The notes under the pieces were generated by a model, which was not told where the DNA came from, ran no database searches, and saw only the letters and a program-made list of their open reading frames with translations. The translations under genes and the position numbers were made by a program. From Gammaproteobacteria bacterium (GTDB lineage: Bacteria; Pseudomonadota; Gammaproteobacteria; Steroidobacterales; Steroidobacteraceae): 49,398 nucleotides of DNA. The stretch covers positions 1-49,398 of the forward strand of contig VGVG01000010.1 in NCBI GenBank assembly GCA_016874055.1, in the 5' to 3' direction. This document shows, piece by piece, positions 27,653-37,736 of this stretch (position 1 is its first letter; each line of letters begins with the position of its first letter).

Positions 27653-30283
27653 ATGGACGAGCGTTACGAGCCAGCTGCCGTCGAGCGGTCTGCGCAGCAA
27701 TGTTGGAACGGGGCGCGCAGTTTCGCCGCGACCGAAGATCCGTCCAAGGAAAAGTTCTACTGCCTATCCATGTTCCCGTACCCTTCGGGTCGCTTGCACA
27801 TGGGGCATGTGCGTAACTACACCATCGGCGACGTGCTCTCGCGCTTTGCGCGTATGCAGGGTCGCAACGTGCTTCAGCCCATGGGTTGGGATGCCTTTGG
27901 TCTGCCCGCTGAGAACGCGGCGATGGCCAATGGCGTCGCGCCGGCTCAATGGACGCGCGACAACATCGCCTACATGAAGAAGCAGTTGCAGGCACTTGGC
28001 TTTGCGCTCGACTGGGAGCGTGAAGTGACGACCTGCGACCCGTCGTACTACCGATGGAATCAGTGGCTCTTTCTGCGCATGCGCGAGCAGGGCGTCGCCT
28101 ACAAGAGGACTGGCGTCGTGAATTGGGACCCGATCGATCAGACCGTGCTCGCCAACGAGCAGGTTATTGATGGTCGCGGTTGGCGCACGGGCGCGCTCGT
28201 GGAGAAGCGCGAGATCCCGATGTATTACCTCAACATCACCGCCTATGCCGACGATCTGCTCGGTGATCTGGCGATGCTCAGCGGTTGGCCCGAGCGCGTC
28301 AAGGTAATGCAGGCCAATTGGATCGGCCGCAGCGAGGGCACAGAAATTACTTTTCCGCTCGCTGAAGATGCGCGTTCTGTGCTGCGTACAGCAGGCCAGG
28401 AGGTTGAGTCGCTCAAAGTATTTACCACGCGAGCTGATACGCTCTTCGGCGTAAGCTTCATGGCGATCGCAGCGGAGCATCCGCTTGCGCTCGCAGCGGG
28501 AACTCGTGATCCTGCGCTTCAGGAGTTCGTCGACGAATGCCGTCGCGGCAGCACCATGGAGGCCGATGTAGCCACCATGGAGAAGAAGGGCCGTCGCACG
28601 GGCTTGCACGTGCTGCATCCCTTAACTGGAAAACCGGTTGAAGTTTGGGTCGCCAACTACGTGCTTATGGGCTACGGCGAGGGCGCCGTGATGGGTGTGC
28701 CAGCTCATGACGAGCGTGATTTCGAGTTCGCCTCAAAGAATGGCATCGACATCGTCACCGTGGTGCGCCCGCGCGACGGATCTTGGCAACGGGTTGAGGC
28801 ACCTTGGCGGGCGTCCTACGGCGAACTCGGGATTACCGTCGATTCAGGCGAGTTTTCGGGTCAAGAGTCGAGAGCTGCTGTCACGGCGATCACTACCGCT
28901 CTCGACAAGAAAGGTCTGGGTCGCAAGCGCGTGCAGTTTCGACTGCGCGATTGGGGAATTTCGCGTCAGCGCTACTGGGGTTGTCCGATCCCGCTCATTC
29001 ATTGTGAGCAATGTGGCGAGGTAGCGGTACCCGACGATCAACTGCCCGTCGTATTGCCCGAAGATCTCCTGCCGGATGGTAGCGGCAACCCCCTCGGCAA
29101 AACACCGTCTTTCTGGAAGGTGGACTGTCCAACTTGCGGTAAGCCGGCCCGTCGCGAAACCGACACAATGGATACCTTCGTCGACTCGTCATGGTACTTC
29201 CTGCGTTACGCATCGGCGGCCAACGCGAGGGCCATGGTCGATGAGCAGGTCAAATATTGGCTGCCGGTCGACCAATACATTGGCGGTATCGAGCATGCGA
29301 TTCTGCATCTGCTCTATTCGCGGTTTTGGACTAAAGTCATGCGTGACCTCGGTTTAGTGACGGTGGGAGAACCCTTCGCCAACCTGCTCACGCAAGGCAT
29401 GGTGTTGAACCATATCTACTCGCATCAACCTGCAGTAGGTCGACAGGTATATTTCAATCCGCTCGACGTCGATGAGGAAGAGCAGGATGACGTCAAGCGC
29501 TGGTTCGTCATCCGAACCGATGGGTCTCGTCTCGAGGTGAATTATGATGGTCTCGGCACGATGTCGAAGTCGAAGAATAACGGCGTCGATCCGCAGAGTC
29601 TTGTCGAGAAATATGGCGCCGATACTGCCCGACTTTTCATGATGTTCGCAGCCCCGCCTGAGCAAACGCTGGAGTGGTCCGACGAGGGTGTGCAGGGTGC
29701 GTTCCGATTCATCCGCAGGCTGTGGAAGATAGTCTATCAGCACGTCTGTGCCGGCAGCGCAGAGCCTCTCGAGCGGGCGATGCTGAACACCACCCAAAAA
29801 GATCTCCGGCGTGCTGCGTACCAGGCACTTGTCAAGGTGACGGACGATATCGGCCGTCGGCGCACCTTTAACACAGCCATTGCGGCGGTGATGGAGTTAC
29901 TCAACGCCGCCTCCCGATTTGACGATCGCAGTCCGCAGGGCCGAGCAGTGGCACAGGAGGCGCTCGAGATCGCCGTTATCGGCCTCTCGCCCATCATTCC
30001 TCACGCGTGTCACGAGCTCTGGAAGGCGCTCGGTCATCACGAGGCTATCATCGACGTGTCATGGCCGGCGGTAGACAAGGAGGCTCTTAGTCAGGATGCA
30101 CATACGCTTGTCGTGCAGGTCAACGGCAAGTTACGGGGCCGGATCTCGGTGGCGGTAGATGCCGATGAGGCTACGATCCGGTCTGCCGTACTTGCAGACG
30201 AGACCGTAAAGCGATTTATTGGTGATACTGTGCCAAAGAAAATCGTGGTTGTGCCGAAGAAGCTCGTCAACGTAGTGGTGTGA
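27653..30283 (+). CDS. leuS: Leucyl-tRNA synthetase
   Basis: LeuRS is a class I synthetase. From the ATG at 27653 it has 876 aa (E. coli 860). The HIGH-type motif is HMGH in [17 protein letters not shown], and the KMSKS-type motif is [11 protein letters not shown] near residue 640. The editing (CP1) domain lies around residues 230-420 and contains [14 protein letters not shown] zinc-like cysteine set is seen in [20 protein letters not shown]. The frame is open 24 codons upstream, but the homology starts at [11 protein letters not shown]. The 129-nt spacer after the protease gene shows no clear promoter. Confidence 0.97.
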   Translation: MDERYEPAAVERSAQQCWNGARSFAATEDPSKEKFYCLSMFPYPSGRLHMGHVRNYTIGDVLSRFARMQGRNVLQPMGWDAFGLPAENAAMANGVAPAQWTRDNIAYMKKQLQALGFALDWEREVTTCDPSYYRWNQWLFLRMREQGVAYKRTGVVNWDPIDQTVLANEQVIDGRGWRTGALVEKREIPMYYLNITAYADDLLGDLAMLSGWPERVKVMQANWIGRSEGTEITFPLAEDARSVLRTAGQEVESLKVFTTRADTLFGVSFMAIAAEHPLALAAGTRDPALQEFVDECRRGSTMEADVATMEKKGRRTGLHVLHPLTGKPVEVWVANYVLMGYGEGAVMGVPAHDERDFEFASKNGIDIVTVVRPRDGSWQRVEAPWRASYGELGITVDSGEFSGQESRAAVTAITTALDKKGLGRKRVQFRLRDWGISRQRYWGCPIPLIHCEQCGEVAVPDDQLPVVLPEDLLPDGSGNPLGKTPSFWKVDCPTCGKPARRETDTMDTFVDSSWYFLRYASAANARAMVDEQVKYWLPVDQYIGGIEHAILHLLYSRFWTKVMRDLGLVTVGEPFANLLTQGMVLNHIYSHQPAVGRQVYFNPLDVDEEEQDDVKRWFVIRTDGSRLEVNYDGLGTMSKSKNNGVDPQSLVEKYGADTARLFMMFAAPPEQTLEWSDEGVQGAFRFIRRLWKIVYQHVCAGSAEPLERAMLNTTQKDLRRAAYQALVKVTDDIGRRRTFNTAIAAVMELLNAASRFDDRSPQGRAVAQEALEIAVIGLSPIIPHACHELWKALGHHEAIIDVSWPAVDKEALSQDAHTLVVQVNGKLRGRISVAVDADEATIRSAVLADETVKRFIGDTVPKKIVVVPKKLVNVVV

Positions 30284-30759
30284 TGTATTCAAAGAAATAC
30301 ATGCTTGCGGTCCTTATGGTGCTCGTGGCGGGTTGCGGATTCCACCTTCAGGGTACGTTGCCCATCGCGGGGGGACTAAAGCGACTAACGCTACAGGCCA
30401 CGGACGGTCAAAGCGGATTCGTCAATGCCGTACAACGTGAACTCCGTAATGCCGGAATCACAGTTGGGCCGGATAGCGAGATGGTGCTCGTGATTGAGCG
30501 CGACGAGTTACTAGAGCGCGTGGCATCGGTGTCGGCGCGTAACCTGCCCCGAGAATACGAGTTCAGCTACGCTGTTCAGTTTTCGGTGGTGCTACGTGGC
30601 GAGACTCGAATTTCGAGCGAGAAGGTCCTGGTTACCCGTGACTTTAGTTTCGACGAACGACTTATGCTCGCCAAAGAGCGAGAGCGCGAGCAACTGCACG
30701 ACACGCTGGCCGAGGAAGCGGCGGGCATGGTCTTACAACGCCTCTCGAGCCTGCGCTGA
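30283..30759 (+). CDS. lptE: LPS-assembly lipoprotein LptE
   Basis: LptE plugs the LptD barrel in the outer membrane and helps insert lipopolysaccharide. The ATG at 30283 shares a base with the leuS stop (TGATG), giving 158 aa. A GTG just before it (30280) is an alternative. The lipobox LVAGC puts the acylated Cys at 18, and GCGFHLQGTLPI is the family hallmark. leuS-lptE is a conserved pair; normally holA follows, but here seven kilobases of other genes intervene. Confidence 0.92.
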   Translation: MYSKKYMLAVLMVLVAGCGFHLQGTLPIAGGLKRLTLQATDGQSGFVNAVQRELRNAGITVGPDSEMVLVIERDELLERVASVSARNLPREYEFSYAVQFSVVLRGETRISSEKVLVTRDFSFDERLMLAKEREREQLHDTLAEEAAGMVLQRLSSLR

Positions 30760-30774
30760 GCGAGCGCGCGCTAC

Positions 30775-31260
30775 GTGAGAGCGATCGACGAGTCCTTGCG
30801 TGCTGCACTCGCAACACTGCTCGAGCCTTATGGGCTCGTAATTAAGCTCATCGCCGAGGGCATGATTATCCCCGGGTCGTATTGGGGCGAGCGCGAAGCC
30901 GGCCTCGTTGGGCCTCAACTTTTCATCCGCCCCGATACTCCGCTGCATTCGGCATTACATGAGGCTGCGCATTTCGTCTGTATGAATGAAGCGCGCCGTA
31001 AGGGTCTGGAATGTGATGCTGGCGGGGACGCATTCGAGGAGAATGCCGTCTGCTACCTGCAGATTCTTTGGAGCGACTGTCTGCCTGGCATCGACGCCGA
31101 GACCATCATGTCCGATATGGACGAATGGGGTTATACCTTTAGGTTGGGATCAGCGGCGGGCTGGTTCCGCAAAGATGCCGATGATGCGCGTCAGTGGTTA
31201 CAGACCCGTGGCCTGCTTGACGAATGCGGCGTGTTACGACGCGGTCAGCGTGTAGCGTAG
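30775..31260 (+). CDS. Unrecognised 161-aa protein with HEAAH motif
   Basis: I cannot name this family. The gene starts with GTG at 30775, 15 nt after lptE. There is no signal peptide or membrane helix, so it is probably cytoplasmic. LHSALHEAAHFVCM contains H62-E63-A-A-H66, the HExxH pattern of zinc peptidases, and E88/E89 in DAFEENAVCYLQ could supply the third ligand as in gluzincins. The C-terminal part is Trp-rich (EWGYTF, AGWF, QWLQTRG). Peptidase activity is inference. Its last 16 nt overlap the end of convergent pip. Confidence 0.7.
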   Translation: MRAIDESLRAALATLLEPYGLVIKLIAEGMIIPGSYWGEREAGLVGPQLFIRPDTPLHSALHEAAHFVCMNEARRKGLECDAGGDAFEENAVCYLQILWSDCLPGIDAETIMSDMDEWGYTFRLGSAAGWFRKDADDARQWLQTRGLLDECGVLRRGQRVA

Positions 31261-32201
31261 CGATCGGTAGCTGCGATAAGCTCACTGAGAATTCCCGGGT
31301 CGAATGCCGAGTGTCCGGCATCGGCAACGATGCGTAAGTCCGCCTCGGGCCAGACGCGATGCAAGTCCCAAGCGCTTTTCATCGGACAGATCACGTCATA
31401 ACGACCTTGTACGATGTTACAGGGTAAGTGACGAATCTTAGGAACGTCATCGAGTAGCTGTGACGGCGTACGCAGAAAACCACCGTTGATGAAGTAGTGA
31501 CATTCGATGCGTGCGAAGGCGTTGGCGACCTCGTCCTCTTCAAACCTAGCCACGTAGTCTGGATTGGGACGCAGGAAGCTTGTGGCACCTTCCCAAACGG
31601 ACCACGCGCGCGCCGCCTCGCGGCGCACTTTGGAGTCGTCGCTCGTTAAGCGCCGGTAGTAGGCCTGCATGAGTTCACCGCGCTCGCTCGGTGGAATGGG
31701 TTTGACGAACGCCTCGTAGAGATCGGGGTAGAGGGCTCCCGTACCGTCCGGCGTTTCGTAGAACCAGCGGAACTCCCAAGGACGCACGAGGAAAATACCG
31801 CGCAGTACGAGTTCAGTAACACGTTCGGGATGACTCTGCGCATAGGCGAGGGCGAGCGTCGAGCCCCAAGATCCGCCGAACAGTTGCCAGCGATCTATGC
31901 CAAGGTATTCGCGCAGACATTCGATATCGGAGACCAGATGCCAGGTGGTATTTTCATCGAGGCTTGCGTAAGGACGACTCTTACCGCAACCGCGCTGATC
32001 AAACAGCACGATCCGATAACGGACAGGATCAAAGAAACGACGCATGCGTACATCAGTTCCACCGCCGGGTCCGCCGTGCAGAAAAACGACTGGCTTACCC
32101 GCTGGGTTGCCACTTTCTTCCCAATAAATCTCATGTAGGTCGGAGACGCGTAGCCAGCCACTGCGGTGAGTATCGATGGGGGGATAGAGTTCACGAAGCA
32201 T
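31245..32201 (-). CDS. pip: Proline iminopeptidase (prolyl aminopeptidase)
   Basis: Pip removes N-terminal proline from peptides; it is an alpha/beta-hydrolase of family S33. The 318 aa have the oxyanion motif FLHGGPGGG, the nucleophile S111 in FGGSWGSTLALAYAQ, D269 in GRYDVICP and H297 in DAGHSAFD. These form a complete triad. It is the last gene of the leftward block, 65 nt after hinT. The role in a zinc context is not obvious, and it may simply be a neighbour. Confidence 0.94.
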   Translation of the reverse strand: MLRELYPPIDTHRSGWLRVSDLHEIYWEESGNPAGKPVVFLHGGPGGGTDVRMRRFFDPVRYRIVLFDQRGCGKSRPYASLDENTTWHLVSDIECLREYLGIDRWQLFGGSWGSTLALAYAQSHPERVTELVLRGIFLVRPWEFRWFYETPDGTGALYPDLYEAFVKPIPPSERGELMQAYYRRLTSDDSKVRREAARAWSVWEGATSFLRPNPDYVARFEEDEVANAFARIECHYFINGGFLRTPSQLLDDVPKIRHLPCNIVQGRYDVICPMKSAWDLHRVWPEADLRIVADAGHSAFDPGILSELIAATDRYATR

Positions 32202-32266
32202 GGAGGTTGTTAATTGAGGAGCGCTGTGATGGATTCGGTAATGGACTCCGCGATCGTCGCTGCAGG

Positions 32267-32614
32267 TCAGGCGCAGCTCAGCATGGGGCCGAGCGGTGCG
32301 CCGCCGACCAAATGAGCATGAAGGTGGTAAACCTCCTGACCACCATGGTCGTTACAATTGATGATAAGACGATATCCACTCTCAGAGATGCCCTCACGTT
32401 GCGCGAGATCGCGGGCTACCGTAAACATGTGGCCGATTAGTGCTTCATCCATGTCGGCAATGTCATTTGCCGTGGGAATTGGTTTGTTAGGCACGATCAG
32501 GATATGCACCGGCGCTCGTGGATGGATATCCCGGAACGCCGTCACGCGATCATCCTGATGCAGAATATCACCGGGAATTTGGCGTGCGATGATTTTTTCA
32601 AAGAGTGTAGTCAT
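32267..32614 (-). CDS. hinT: HIT-family nucleotide hydrolase/phosphoramidase
   Basis: HinT-type proteins cleave P-N bonds in AMP conjugates. The 115 aa carry the histidine triad HLHAHLVGG (H97, H99, H101) and the N-terminal [20 protein letters not shown], typical of HinT. It lies between the DUF3299 gene (19 nt) and pip, all on the minus strand, so it may be read as part of the zinc operon. Confidence 0.93.
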   Translation of the reverse strand: MTTLFEKIIARQIPGDILHQDDRVTAFRDIHPRAPVHILIVPNKPIPTANDIADMDEALIGHMFTVARDLAQREGISESGYRLIINCNDHGGQEVYHLHAHLVGGAPLGPMLSCA

Positions 32615-32633
32615 GGAGTATCCCTATGAGGGA

Positions 32634-33212
32634 TCAGTATTTGTAGACCTCGACCTTTGAGCCGTCGAGCTGATAGGCAGAGGCACCGAGGCGAGTGGTA
32701 TGCTTAGTAGTCCTCATGCGACCGGTGATCCAGTAGGCCTCGAAAACCGAATCGAGAGCGATACCTTTGCTCATGCGTACGTAGATGAGCTGATTAGGTG
32801 GTGGCGGCGGTACGTGGATACATGCACCGAAATACGGCACCAGAAAAAACTCAGAGACGAGTCCATCCTTGCCGATATCGAGCGGCACGATGAAGCCCGG
32901 AATCTTGATGTTGGCGCCATCGAGCGTGTTATTGATAGAGAAGTCCATGACTTGCTGGGCGGCCATTCCGCCCTCACCGAGGTAATCGTGCGTGGCAGGT
33001 GGTGGTCCTGCAGCAAAGCGTGAACGCGCATCGGGCGGCAGCAGCTCATCCCAATCGATTTCGCGCGCCATACCCGCTGGGGCGGCTGGCTTCTCGGCTC
33101 GCTCAAGGACAGGCGAGCCGATAGCTGGTGGGGTGATGCCCTGGGCGTCACTCGGAGTGCCGAACAACGGCGTCGAGACGAGCAGGGCGGAAAATATCTT
33201 TAAATAGGTCAT
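32634..33212 (-). CDS. DUF3299 periplasmic protein (ZrgD-like)
   Basis: The 192-aa product begins with a signal peptide of about 23 residues (KIFSALLVSTPLFGTPSDA). The C-terminal half has the DUF3299 signature: IKIPGFIVPLD, FFLVPYFGACIHVPPPPPNQ and AYWITGRM. The Cys/His pair in GACIHVPPPP could bind metal. Proteins of this family occur with FtsX-like ABC transporters and DUF2796 proteins, as here. I expect a periplasmic accessory of zinc uptake; the mechanism is not known. Confidence 0.82.
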   Translation of the reverse strand: MTYLKIFSALLVSTPLFGTPSDAQGITPPAIGSPVLERAEKPAAPAGMAREIDWDELLPPDARSRFAAGPPPATHDYLGEGGMAAQQVMDFSINNTLDGANIKIPGFIVPLDIGKDGLVSEFFLVPYFGACIHVPPPPPNQLIYVRMSKGIALDSVFEAYWITGRMRTTKHTTRLGASAYQLDGSKVEVYKY

Positions 33213-33233
33213 GTGAGACTTTGAGGGGATTGC

Positions 33234-34496
33234 CTAAACACGGATGGTCAAGCCGTCGCTCAAGGTATTCTGGTACGCGCGCCAGGCGGGCAAAGCCCCC
33301 ATCAGCAACGCGGCACCGATGATCGCCCCTAGAATAGCGAAATCGTAATGGGTAAGACCCCCGAGATCGAGAAAGATTCCTAATCGGTGCTCAAGTAGCG
33401 GTCGCACCAAGAAAACTAGTCCATAGCACAGCGCCACACCTGCTGCGACGCCCGTACTTGCGAGCATTCCGGCTTCAGCGATCAGCAGGGCGAACACATG
33501 CCGGGGTTTTGCGCCTACTGAGCGCAGGATGGCCATTTCGCGGCGACGTTCGTTGAGGCTCGTGAGGATCGCCGTGAGCATCCCGAGCAGACCGGAGAGT
33601 ACGACAAGGGCCGCGATGATCATGAGCGCTGTATCGGCGATTCCGACGAGGCTCCAGAGCTGGCTGAGCGCCATTCCGGGAATAATGGCCAGCAGTGGCT
33701 CCTGCCGATACTCATTTACAGCCCGTTGCATGGTGAAAGTCATCACCTTACTTTCCATGCCGACCATGAAGGCGGTGATGGACTGCGGCGTGAGATTGAG
33801 CGCTCTCGCCTGATCTGCACCGATGCGAGCTCCGGGTAGTGCCTGCATGCCGCTTTGCCAATCGATGTGAATGGCAGTGATGGCCTCGAGGTTGACGTGT
33901 ACCGTTCGATCGATCGGAGTGCCGGTACGCTCGAGGACTCCGACCACGATGAAGGGTTTGTCCCCGTGCTCAGCGAAGCTGACGTTACCGATTCCGTGCG
34001 CGATAATAATTTTTGACCCGACCGGGTAGCCGAGCTGCTTTGCCACGTCGGCACCGAGGACGGCCTCATACAAATCTTCGAAAGGTCTCCCGGCGGTGAA
34101 CCGCATTGCGCGATCGCCGGCGAACCGATAATACTTAAAGTAATCACCGTTGGTACCCATCACGCGAAATCCGCGATGAGAGTCGCCGAGCGAAATCGGG
34201 ATAGTCCAGGCGACGTCAGGATGGTTCGCAATTTTTCGGTAGCTCTCCCAACTGACATTGGTGGTGGGATCGCCCACGCGGAATACGGAATAGAGTAAAA
34301 GATTGAGTTGACCCGACCGCGCGCCGACGATGAGATCAACGCCAGAGACTGTATTGGCAAAGCCATCGCGTGCGGCTGAGCGCACTTTTTCGACGCCGAG
34401 TAAGAGCGCAACGCTGATGGCGATGGTACTAATCGTAAGAAGCGCGGTAGTCCTTCGGTTCCGTAACGATCGCAGTGCAAGTTTCAGCATTTTCAT
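33234..34496 (-). CDS. ABC transporter permease, FtsX/MacB type (ZrgC-like)
   Basis: The 420-aa protein has one N-terminal hydrophobic helix (TALLTISTIAISVALLLG), a large periplasmic domain of about 240 residues and three C-terminal helices (ALMIIAALVVLSGLLGMLTA and others). This is the FtsX/LolC/MacB layout. RREMAILRSVGAKPRHVFAL is the typical coupling segment. It overlaps the ATPase gene by 4 nt. Such permeases extrude or mechanotransmit, so direct zinc import through it is uncertain. The pairing with DUF2796 and DUF3299 resembles zrgABCDE. Confidence 0.87.
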   Translation of the reverse strand: MKMLKLALRSLRNRRTTALLTISTIAISVALLLGVEKVRSAARDGFANTVSGVDLIVGARSGQLNLLLYSVFRVGDPTTNVSWESYRKIANHPDVAWTIPISLGDSHRGFRVMGTNGDYFKYYRFAGDRAMRFTAGRPFEDLYEAVLGADVAKQLGYPVGSKIIIAHGIGNVSFAEHGDKPFIVVGVLERTGTPIDRTVHVNLEAITAIHIDWQSGMQALPGARIGADQARALNLTPQSITAFMVGMESKVMTFTMQRAVNEYRQEPLLAIIPGMALSQLWSLVGIADTALMIIAALVVLSGLLGMLTAILTSLNERRREMAILRSVGAKPRHVFALLIAEAGMLASTGVAAGVALCYGLVFLVRPLLEHRLGIFLDLGGLTHYDFAILGAIIGAALLMGALPAWRAYQNTLSDGLTIRV

Positions 34497-35197
34497 GCGC
34501 GATTGATCTCCCTCAGTGAGAGATTACGGTCAAAAAGTGGACCGAGCGATGTGTCATGACTTACGAAGAGCAAAGTGCTCTCCTGCACCGTACATTCACT
34601 CATGAGCAGCCGAAGAAAATCTTCACGCGAATCGTAGTCGAGTGAGGAGGTAGGTTCATCAGCAACGATGATGCCCGGTCGACCGAGCAGTGCGCGGGCG
34701 GCCGCTACGCGCTGCTGCTCACCAATCGACAACTGAGTGACGGGACGTCGTAAATAATCCGGTGATCGTAGGCCGAGTGCTGCAAGCAAACGACTGCCCT
34801 CTGCAACGAGATCGCCGTTCGGTATGCGAGCGGTACGAGCGGGGGCGAACTGAGCAGGTAGAAGTACATTTTCGAGCACACCAAGATAGGGGATGAGATT
34901 GAACATCTGAAAAATAAATCCAAGATGTTCACCCCTGAAGCGGTCGCGCTCGCCCGCCGAAAGTGCTGTGATGTCTTGACCGAACAAGCTCACTCGGCCG
35001 CGCGCGGGATTGAGCACGCCCCCGAGCAGTCCGAGTAAGGTGCTCTTTCCGCTACCGCTTGGGCCACGTAGAAAAATACGCTCCCCTCGGGCGACGGAGA
35101 AGTGGGCAATATCGATGACCGGCGACTTACCAGGCCAGGCGAAGAGCAAATCGGCCGCCTCGATGGCGACTGAATTCGAGAGTAGCGGTGCGGTCAC
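34493..35197 (-). CDS. ABC transporter ATP-binding protein, LolD/MacB type (ZrgB-like)
   Basis: The 234-aa ATPase has Walker A GPSGSGKST (residues 45-53), the signature LSIGEQQRVAAARALLG and Walker B IIVADEPTSSLDYD. The Q-loop region is GFIFQMFNLIPYLGVLENV. The signature is LSIGE where most members have LSGGE. It is coupled to the downstream permease by an ATGA-like overlap and lies 4 nt after the ZrgA-like gene. Together they form one transporter of the MacB/LolCDE class. Confidence 0.92.
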   Translation of the reverse strand: MTAPLLSNSVAIEAADLLFAWPGKSPVIDIAHFSVARGERIFLRGPSGSGKSTLLGLLGGVLNPARGRVSLFGQDITALSAGERDRFRGEHLGFIFQMFNLIPYLGVLENVLLPAQFAPARTARIPNGDLVAEGSRLLAALGLRSPDYLRRPVTQLSIGEQQRVAAARALLGRPGIIVADEPTSSLDYDSREDFLRLLMSECTVQESTLLFVSHDTSLGPLFDRNLSLREINRA

Positions 35198-35201
35198 CGC
35201 A

Positions 35202-35714
35202 CTACTTTAACGAAACCCGCAGCCTCCCGGGAGCGAGTGTTTCCTGCCGCTGCATTGAAGCGCTAATCACATTAACTTTAGCCTTCTCGACATCTTTAAA
35301 CCGACGCAGAGCCCAGAGCTCGACCCACTCAAGTGCTGCTGGGTTGCCGCAACGGAAGACAAAACGAGGTCTGTAGTCTGCGTGACCGCTGCCGAGTTTA
35401 GGCGCCTCGTAGATCACAGACTGTGCACGGCAACCGGCGGATCGTGGGACACCGGCGATCTCGCGACCAGCCGAGAGCCAGGCGTCGACGGTCGCAACAG
35501 TCTGGCGTTCAGCGTCGGTGCGCGGGGACTTCTCGAATCCGAGTACGTTGATGGCAGGCGCCTCAATTTCGAGCGACAGTACATTTCCGTCGATCGCAAC
35601 GTTAAACGTCACTGTGCCGTGCTCATGCTTGTGCTGCTCGGAGGCATAAGCAGGGAAAGTCCACAGCATCAAGCCGAGACTGGCGAAGAACGAGGTTCGA
35701 AAAAACCAGTGCAT
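35202..35714 (-). CDS. ZrgA-like periplasmic zinc-associated protein (DUF2796)
   Basis: The 170-aa protein has a signal peptide (FFASLGLMLWTFPAYA) followed at once by the metal-binding-looking EQHKHEHGTVTFNVAIDGN, which is the DUF2796/ZrgA hallmark. LSLEIEAPAINVLGFEKSP follows. Two cysteines (SAGCRAQS and VFRCGNP) may form a disulphide. In Vibrio the homologous zrgA belongs to a zinc-starvation transporter operon. Here it lies 9 nt after the TonB-dependent receptor gene and 4 nt before the ATPase gene. Confidence 0.87.
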   Translation of the reverse strand: MHWFFRTSFFASLGLMLWTFPAYASEQHKHEHGTVTFNVAIDGNVLSLEIEAPAINVLGFEKSPRTDAERQTVATVDAWLSAGREIAGVPRSAGCRAQSVIYEAPKLGSGHADYRPRFVFRCGNPAALEWVELWALRRFKDVEKAKVNVISASMQRQETLAPGRLRVSLK

Positions 35715-35723
35715 AATGCAATC

Positions 35724-37706
35724 CTAAAATTTTAATTGTAACCCGACGGCCAGATGACGAGCCGCGAGCGGTGCGACATCTTTGAGCGGCGATGCATGGC
35801 GACGCATCTCTTCGTCCAAAAGATTCACGCCCCGGACAAACCAAAGCATATCGGTATCGCCGGTGCGTAAGTTATAGGTCACTGCAGTGTTCACGGCTGT
35901 GAAGCCCGCAGTTCGTGTTTCGCCTTTGGCAAGTTCATCCTGAGCGTCGTGATGGATAGTCTCGACAACGAGCCGTAGGGGCCCGGAGGTGTACCCGAGT
36001 TCTAACCCTAGTCGTCGGGGTGGAATCTGCGGCAGCGGATCGCCGGCGGAGTCGCGAGCGCGGACGTAGTCGCCAAACACTCGAAACCCGACCTTTGCGG
36101 CAGCGACTTCGAGAAGCGCTTCGTGTCGCCAGTCGAATTCGACGCCTTCGAATCGCGCATCGACGCCGACGAAACGAAAGACAGGCAGGTCGTCTTCGAT
36201 CGAGCCTTCAGGCATTGCCGCGATGAACTGGTCATAGTCGGAAACGAAGGCGCTCACCTGCACGGTCCACCCCGACTCCGTACGGTGTTGAATACCGAGG
36301 TCCACCGACGCGTTTCGCTCGATACCGAGCGCCTCATCACCGACCTCAAATCGCTGAACAGCGAGGTGGGGTCCAAGCGCATAAAGCTCGGTCGCGGTGG
36401 GGTGGCGCGCTGTCGAGGTGAGTTGCAACGTCACAGCCCAAGGATCGCTCGGGCGCCATCGAACACCGACCGATCCGCTGAGTGCATCGTTGTCATATCC
36501 ACCCCCTTCAAGATCGATATCTTGTTTCTCGACGCGCAGACCGCCCTCGAACGTAACGCGGCCAACGCTCGTTTCTCCGAAACCGTAAGCGCTCCGGTGA
36601 CGTGTGCGCGAGGCGGGCAGGAACGCTTCTTCACCCTCTGCATCGAAATCGAGCTCACGCCATTGCAGCCCGATCGACCAACGCCGGTCCTGTTCAGCAC
36701 TGACGCGTACTTCTTTGCCGTCCTGAGCGTAAACTGTCCCTACCCCATCACCCTCGAATTCGGCATGCTCGTAGTCATTACGCGCTGCGCGAAATCTTAG
36801 TGCATCAACGGATCCGTCAAGACGCCATTCGCCTGAAAAGTCGACGCGTCGCTGATCTAGCCCGAGTCGAACATCTTCGAGCTCATCCTCGTGCTCTTCG
36901 CCCTCAAGCCCTTCCTCGTGATCGTCATCTTCGTGATGATGTTCGTGACCGGGCAGGCCGTAATTCATGCGCAGGTCACTCAGAGAAACCGCGAAAGATA
37001 ACTGTTCACCGATCCAGCTCAGGCCCGCGCTACCGCCACGAGTCTCACCGTCGGAATTTTCGAGACGACCATCGGGAATACGCAAGTCGTCGGCTTGGAA
37101 ATGATGAAGGTCTCCGAAAAACTGTAATCGATCTCCGGCATGACCGCCGACTCGCGCGGCAACTCCGCGCTCGTTCGCAGCCGAATCGCCGCGCATCTCG
37201 ACTGCGCCGGCGAACGGGGATTCGTATCTCGACATCGATAGGCGAGGCGTAATGACGTTTACGACGCCGGCTGCAGCGGTCGAGCCGAAGAGCAACGCGG
37301 CGGGGCCACGCAGGACCTCGATACGATCGGCGAGCATGGACTCAAGCCCCACGGCGTGGTCGTCCGAGAGTGCGGCGACGTCAAGTGTATCGGCACCGTC
37401 CTGTAAAGTCTGAACGCGAAATCCACCTTGACCGCGTATGACCGGACGACTCGCGATTGGACCGAAGGCGCTAGCCGAAACCCCAGGCTGATCGGCGAGA
37501 GTCTCGCCGAGGCTGCTCTTACGGCGAGTCACGAGCGCCTCGCCCGCAAGCACCGACACCGGCTGAGCGGTCTCGAAGAGTGTTCCGCGCAGAGGCGTGA
37601 CTGTGATCACGACTTCGTCGAGGTCGCCAAGAGTTGTCCCGGATTGGCTTTGAGCCGGAACGGCAATCGAGGCTGCCAATACAAGCACAGGAATCGATGG
37701 TTTCAT
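35724..37706 (-). CDS. znuD: TonB-dependent zinc receptor (ZnuD-like)
   Basis: This is an outer-membrane gated barrel of 660 aa. The signal peptide covers about residues 1-22, a TonB box-like EVVITVTPLRG lies at 31-41, and the plug domain follows (RPVIRGQGGFRVQTLQDG and IEVLRGPAALLFGS). The barrel ends in the typical terminal Phe (HLAVGLQLKF). A surface loop at residues 254-278 is packed with His, Asp and Glu (GHEHHHEDDDHEEG and onward), as in ZnuD of Neisseria and Acinetobacter. The Zur box 30 nt upstream supports a zinc role. It is the first gene of the leftward operon. Confidence 0.88.
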   Translation of the reverse strand: MKPSIPVLVLAASIAVPAQSQSGTTLGDLDEVVITVTPLRGTLFETAQPVSVLAGEALVTRRKSSLGETLADQPGVSASAFGPIASRPVIRGQGGFRVQTLQDGADTLDVAALSDDHAVGLESMLADRIEVLRGPAALLFGSTAAAGVVNVITPRLSMSRYESPFAGAVEMRGDSAANERGVAARVGGHAGDRLQFFGDLHHFQADDLRIPDGRLENSDGETRGGSAGLSWIGEQLSFAVSLSDLRMNYGLPGHEHHHEDDDHEEGLEGEEHEDELEDVRLGLDQRRVDFSGEWRLDGSVDALRFRAARNDYEHAEFEGDGVGTVYAQDGKEVRVSAEQDRRWSIGLQWRELDFDAEGEEAFLPASRTRHRSAYGFGETSVGRVTFEGGLRVEKQDIDLEGGGYDNDALSGSVGVRWRPSDPWAVTLQLTSTARHPTATELYALGPHLAVQRFEVGDEALGIERNASVDLGIQHRTESGWTVQVSAFVSDYDQFIAAMPEGSIEDDLPVFRFVGVDARFEGVEFDWRHEALLEVAAAKVGFRVFGDYVRARDSAGDPLPQIPPRRLGLELGYTSGPLRLVVETIHHDAQDELAKGETRTAGFTAVNTAVTYNLRTGDTDMLWFVRGVNLLDEEMRRHASPLKDVAPLAARHLAVGLQLKF

Positions 37707-37736
37707 GGACTACCACACGTGATACGTTAACGTTCC

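Noticed and set aside
27764-28618. 284-aa minus-strand frame inside leuS
   Set aside because: It is antisense to the LeuRS core with no family resemblance or ribosome site.
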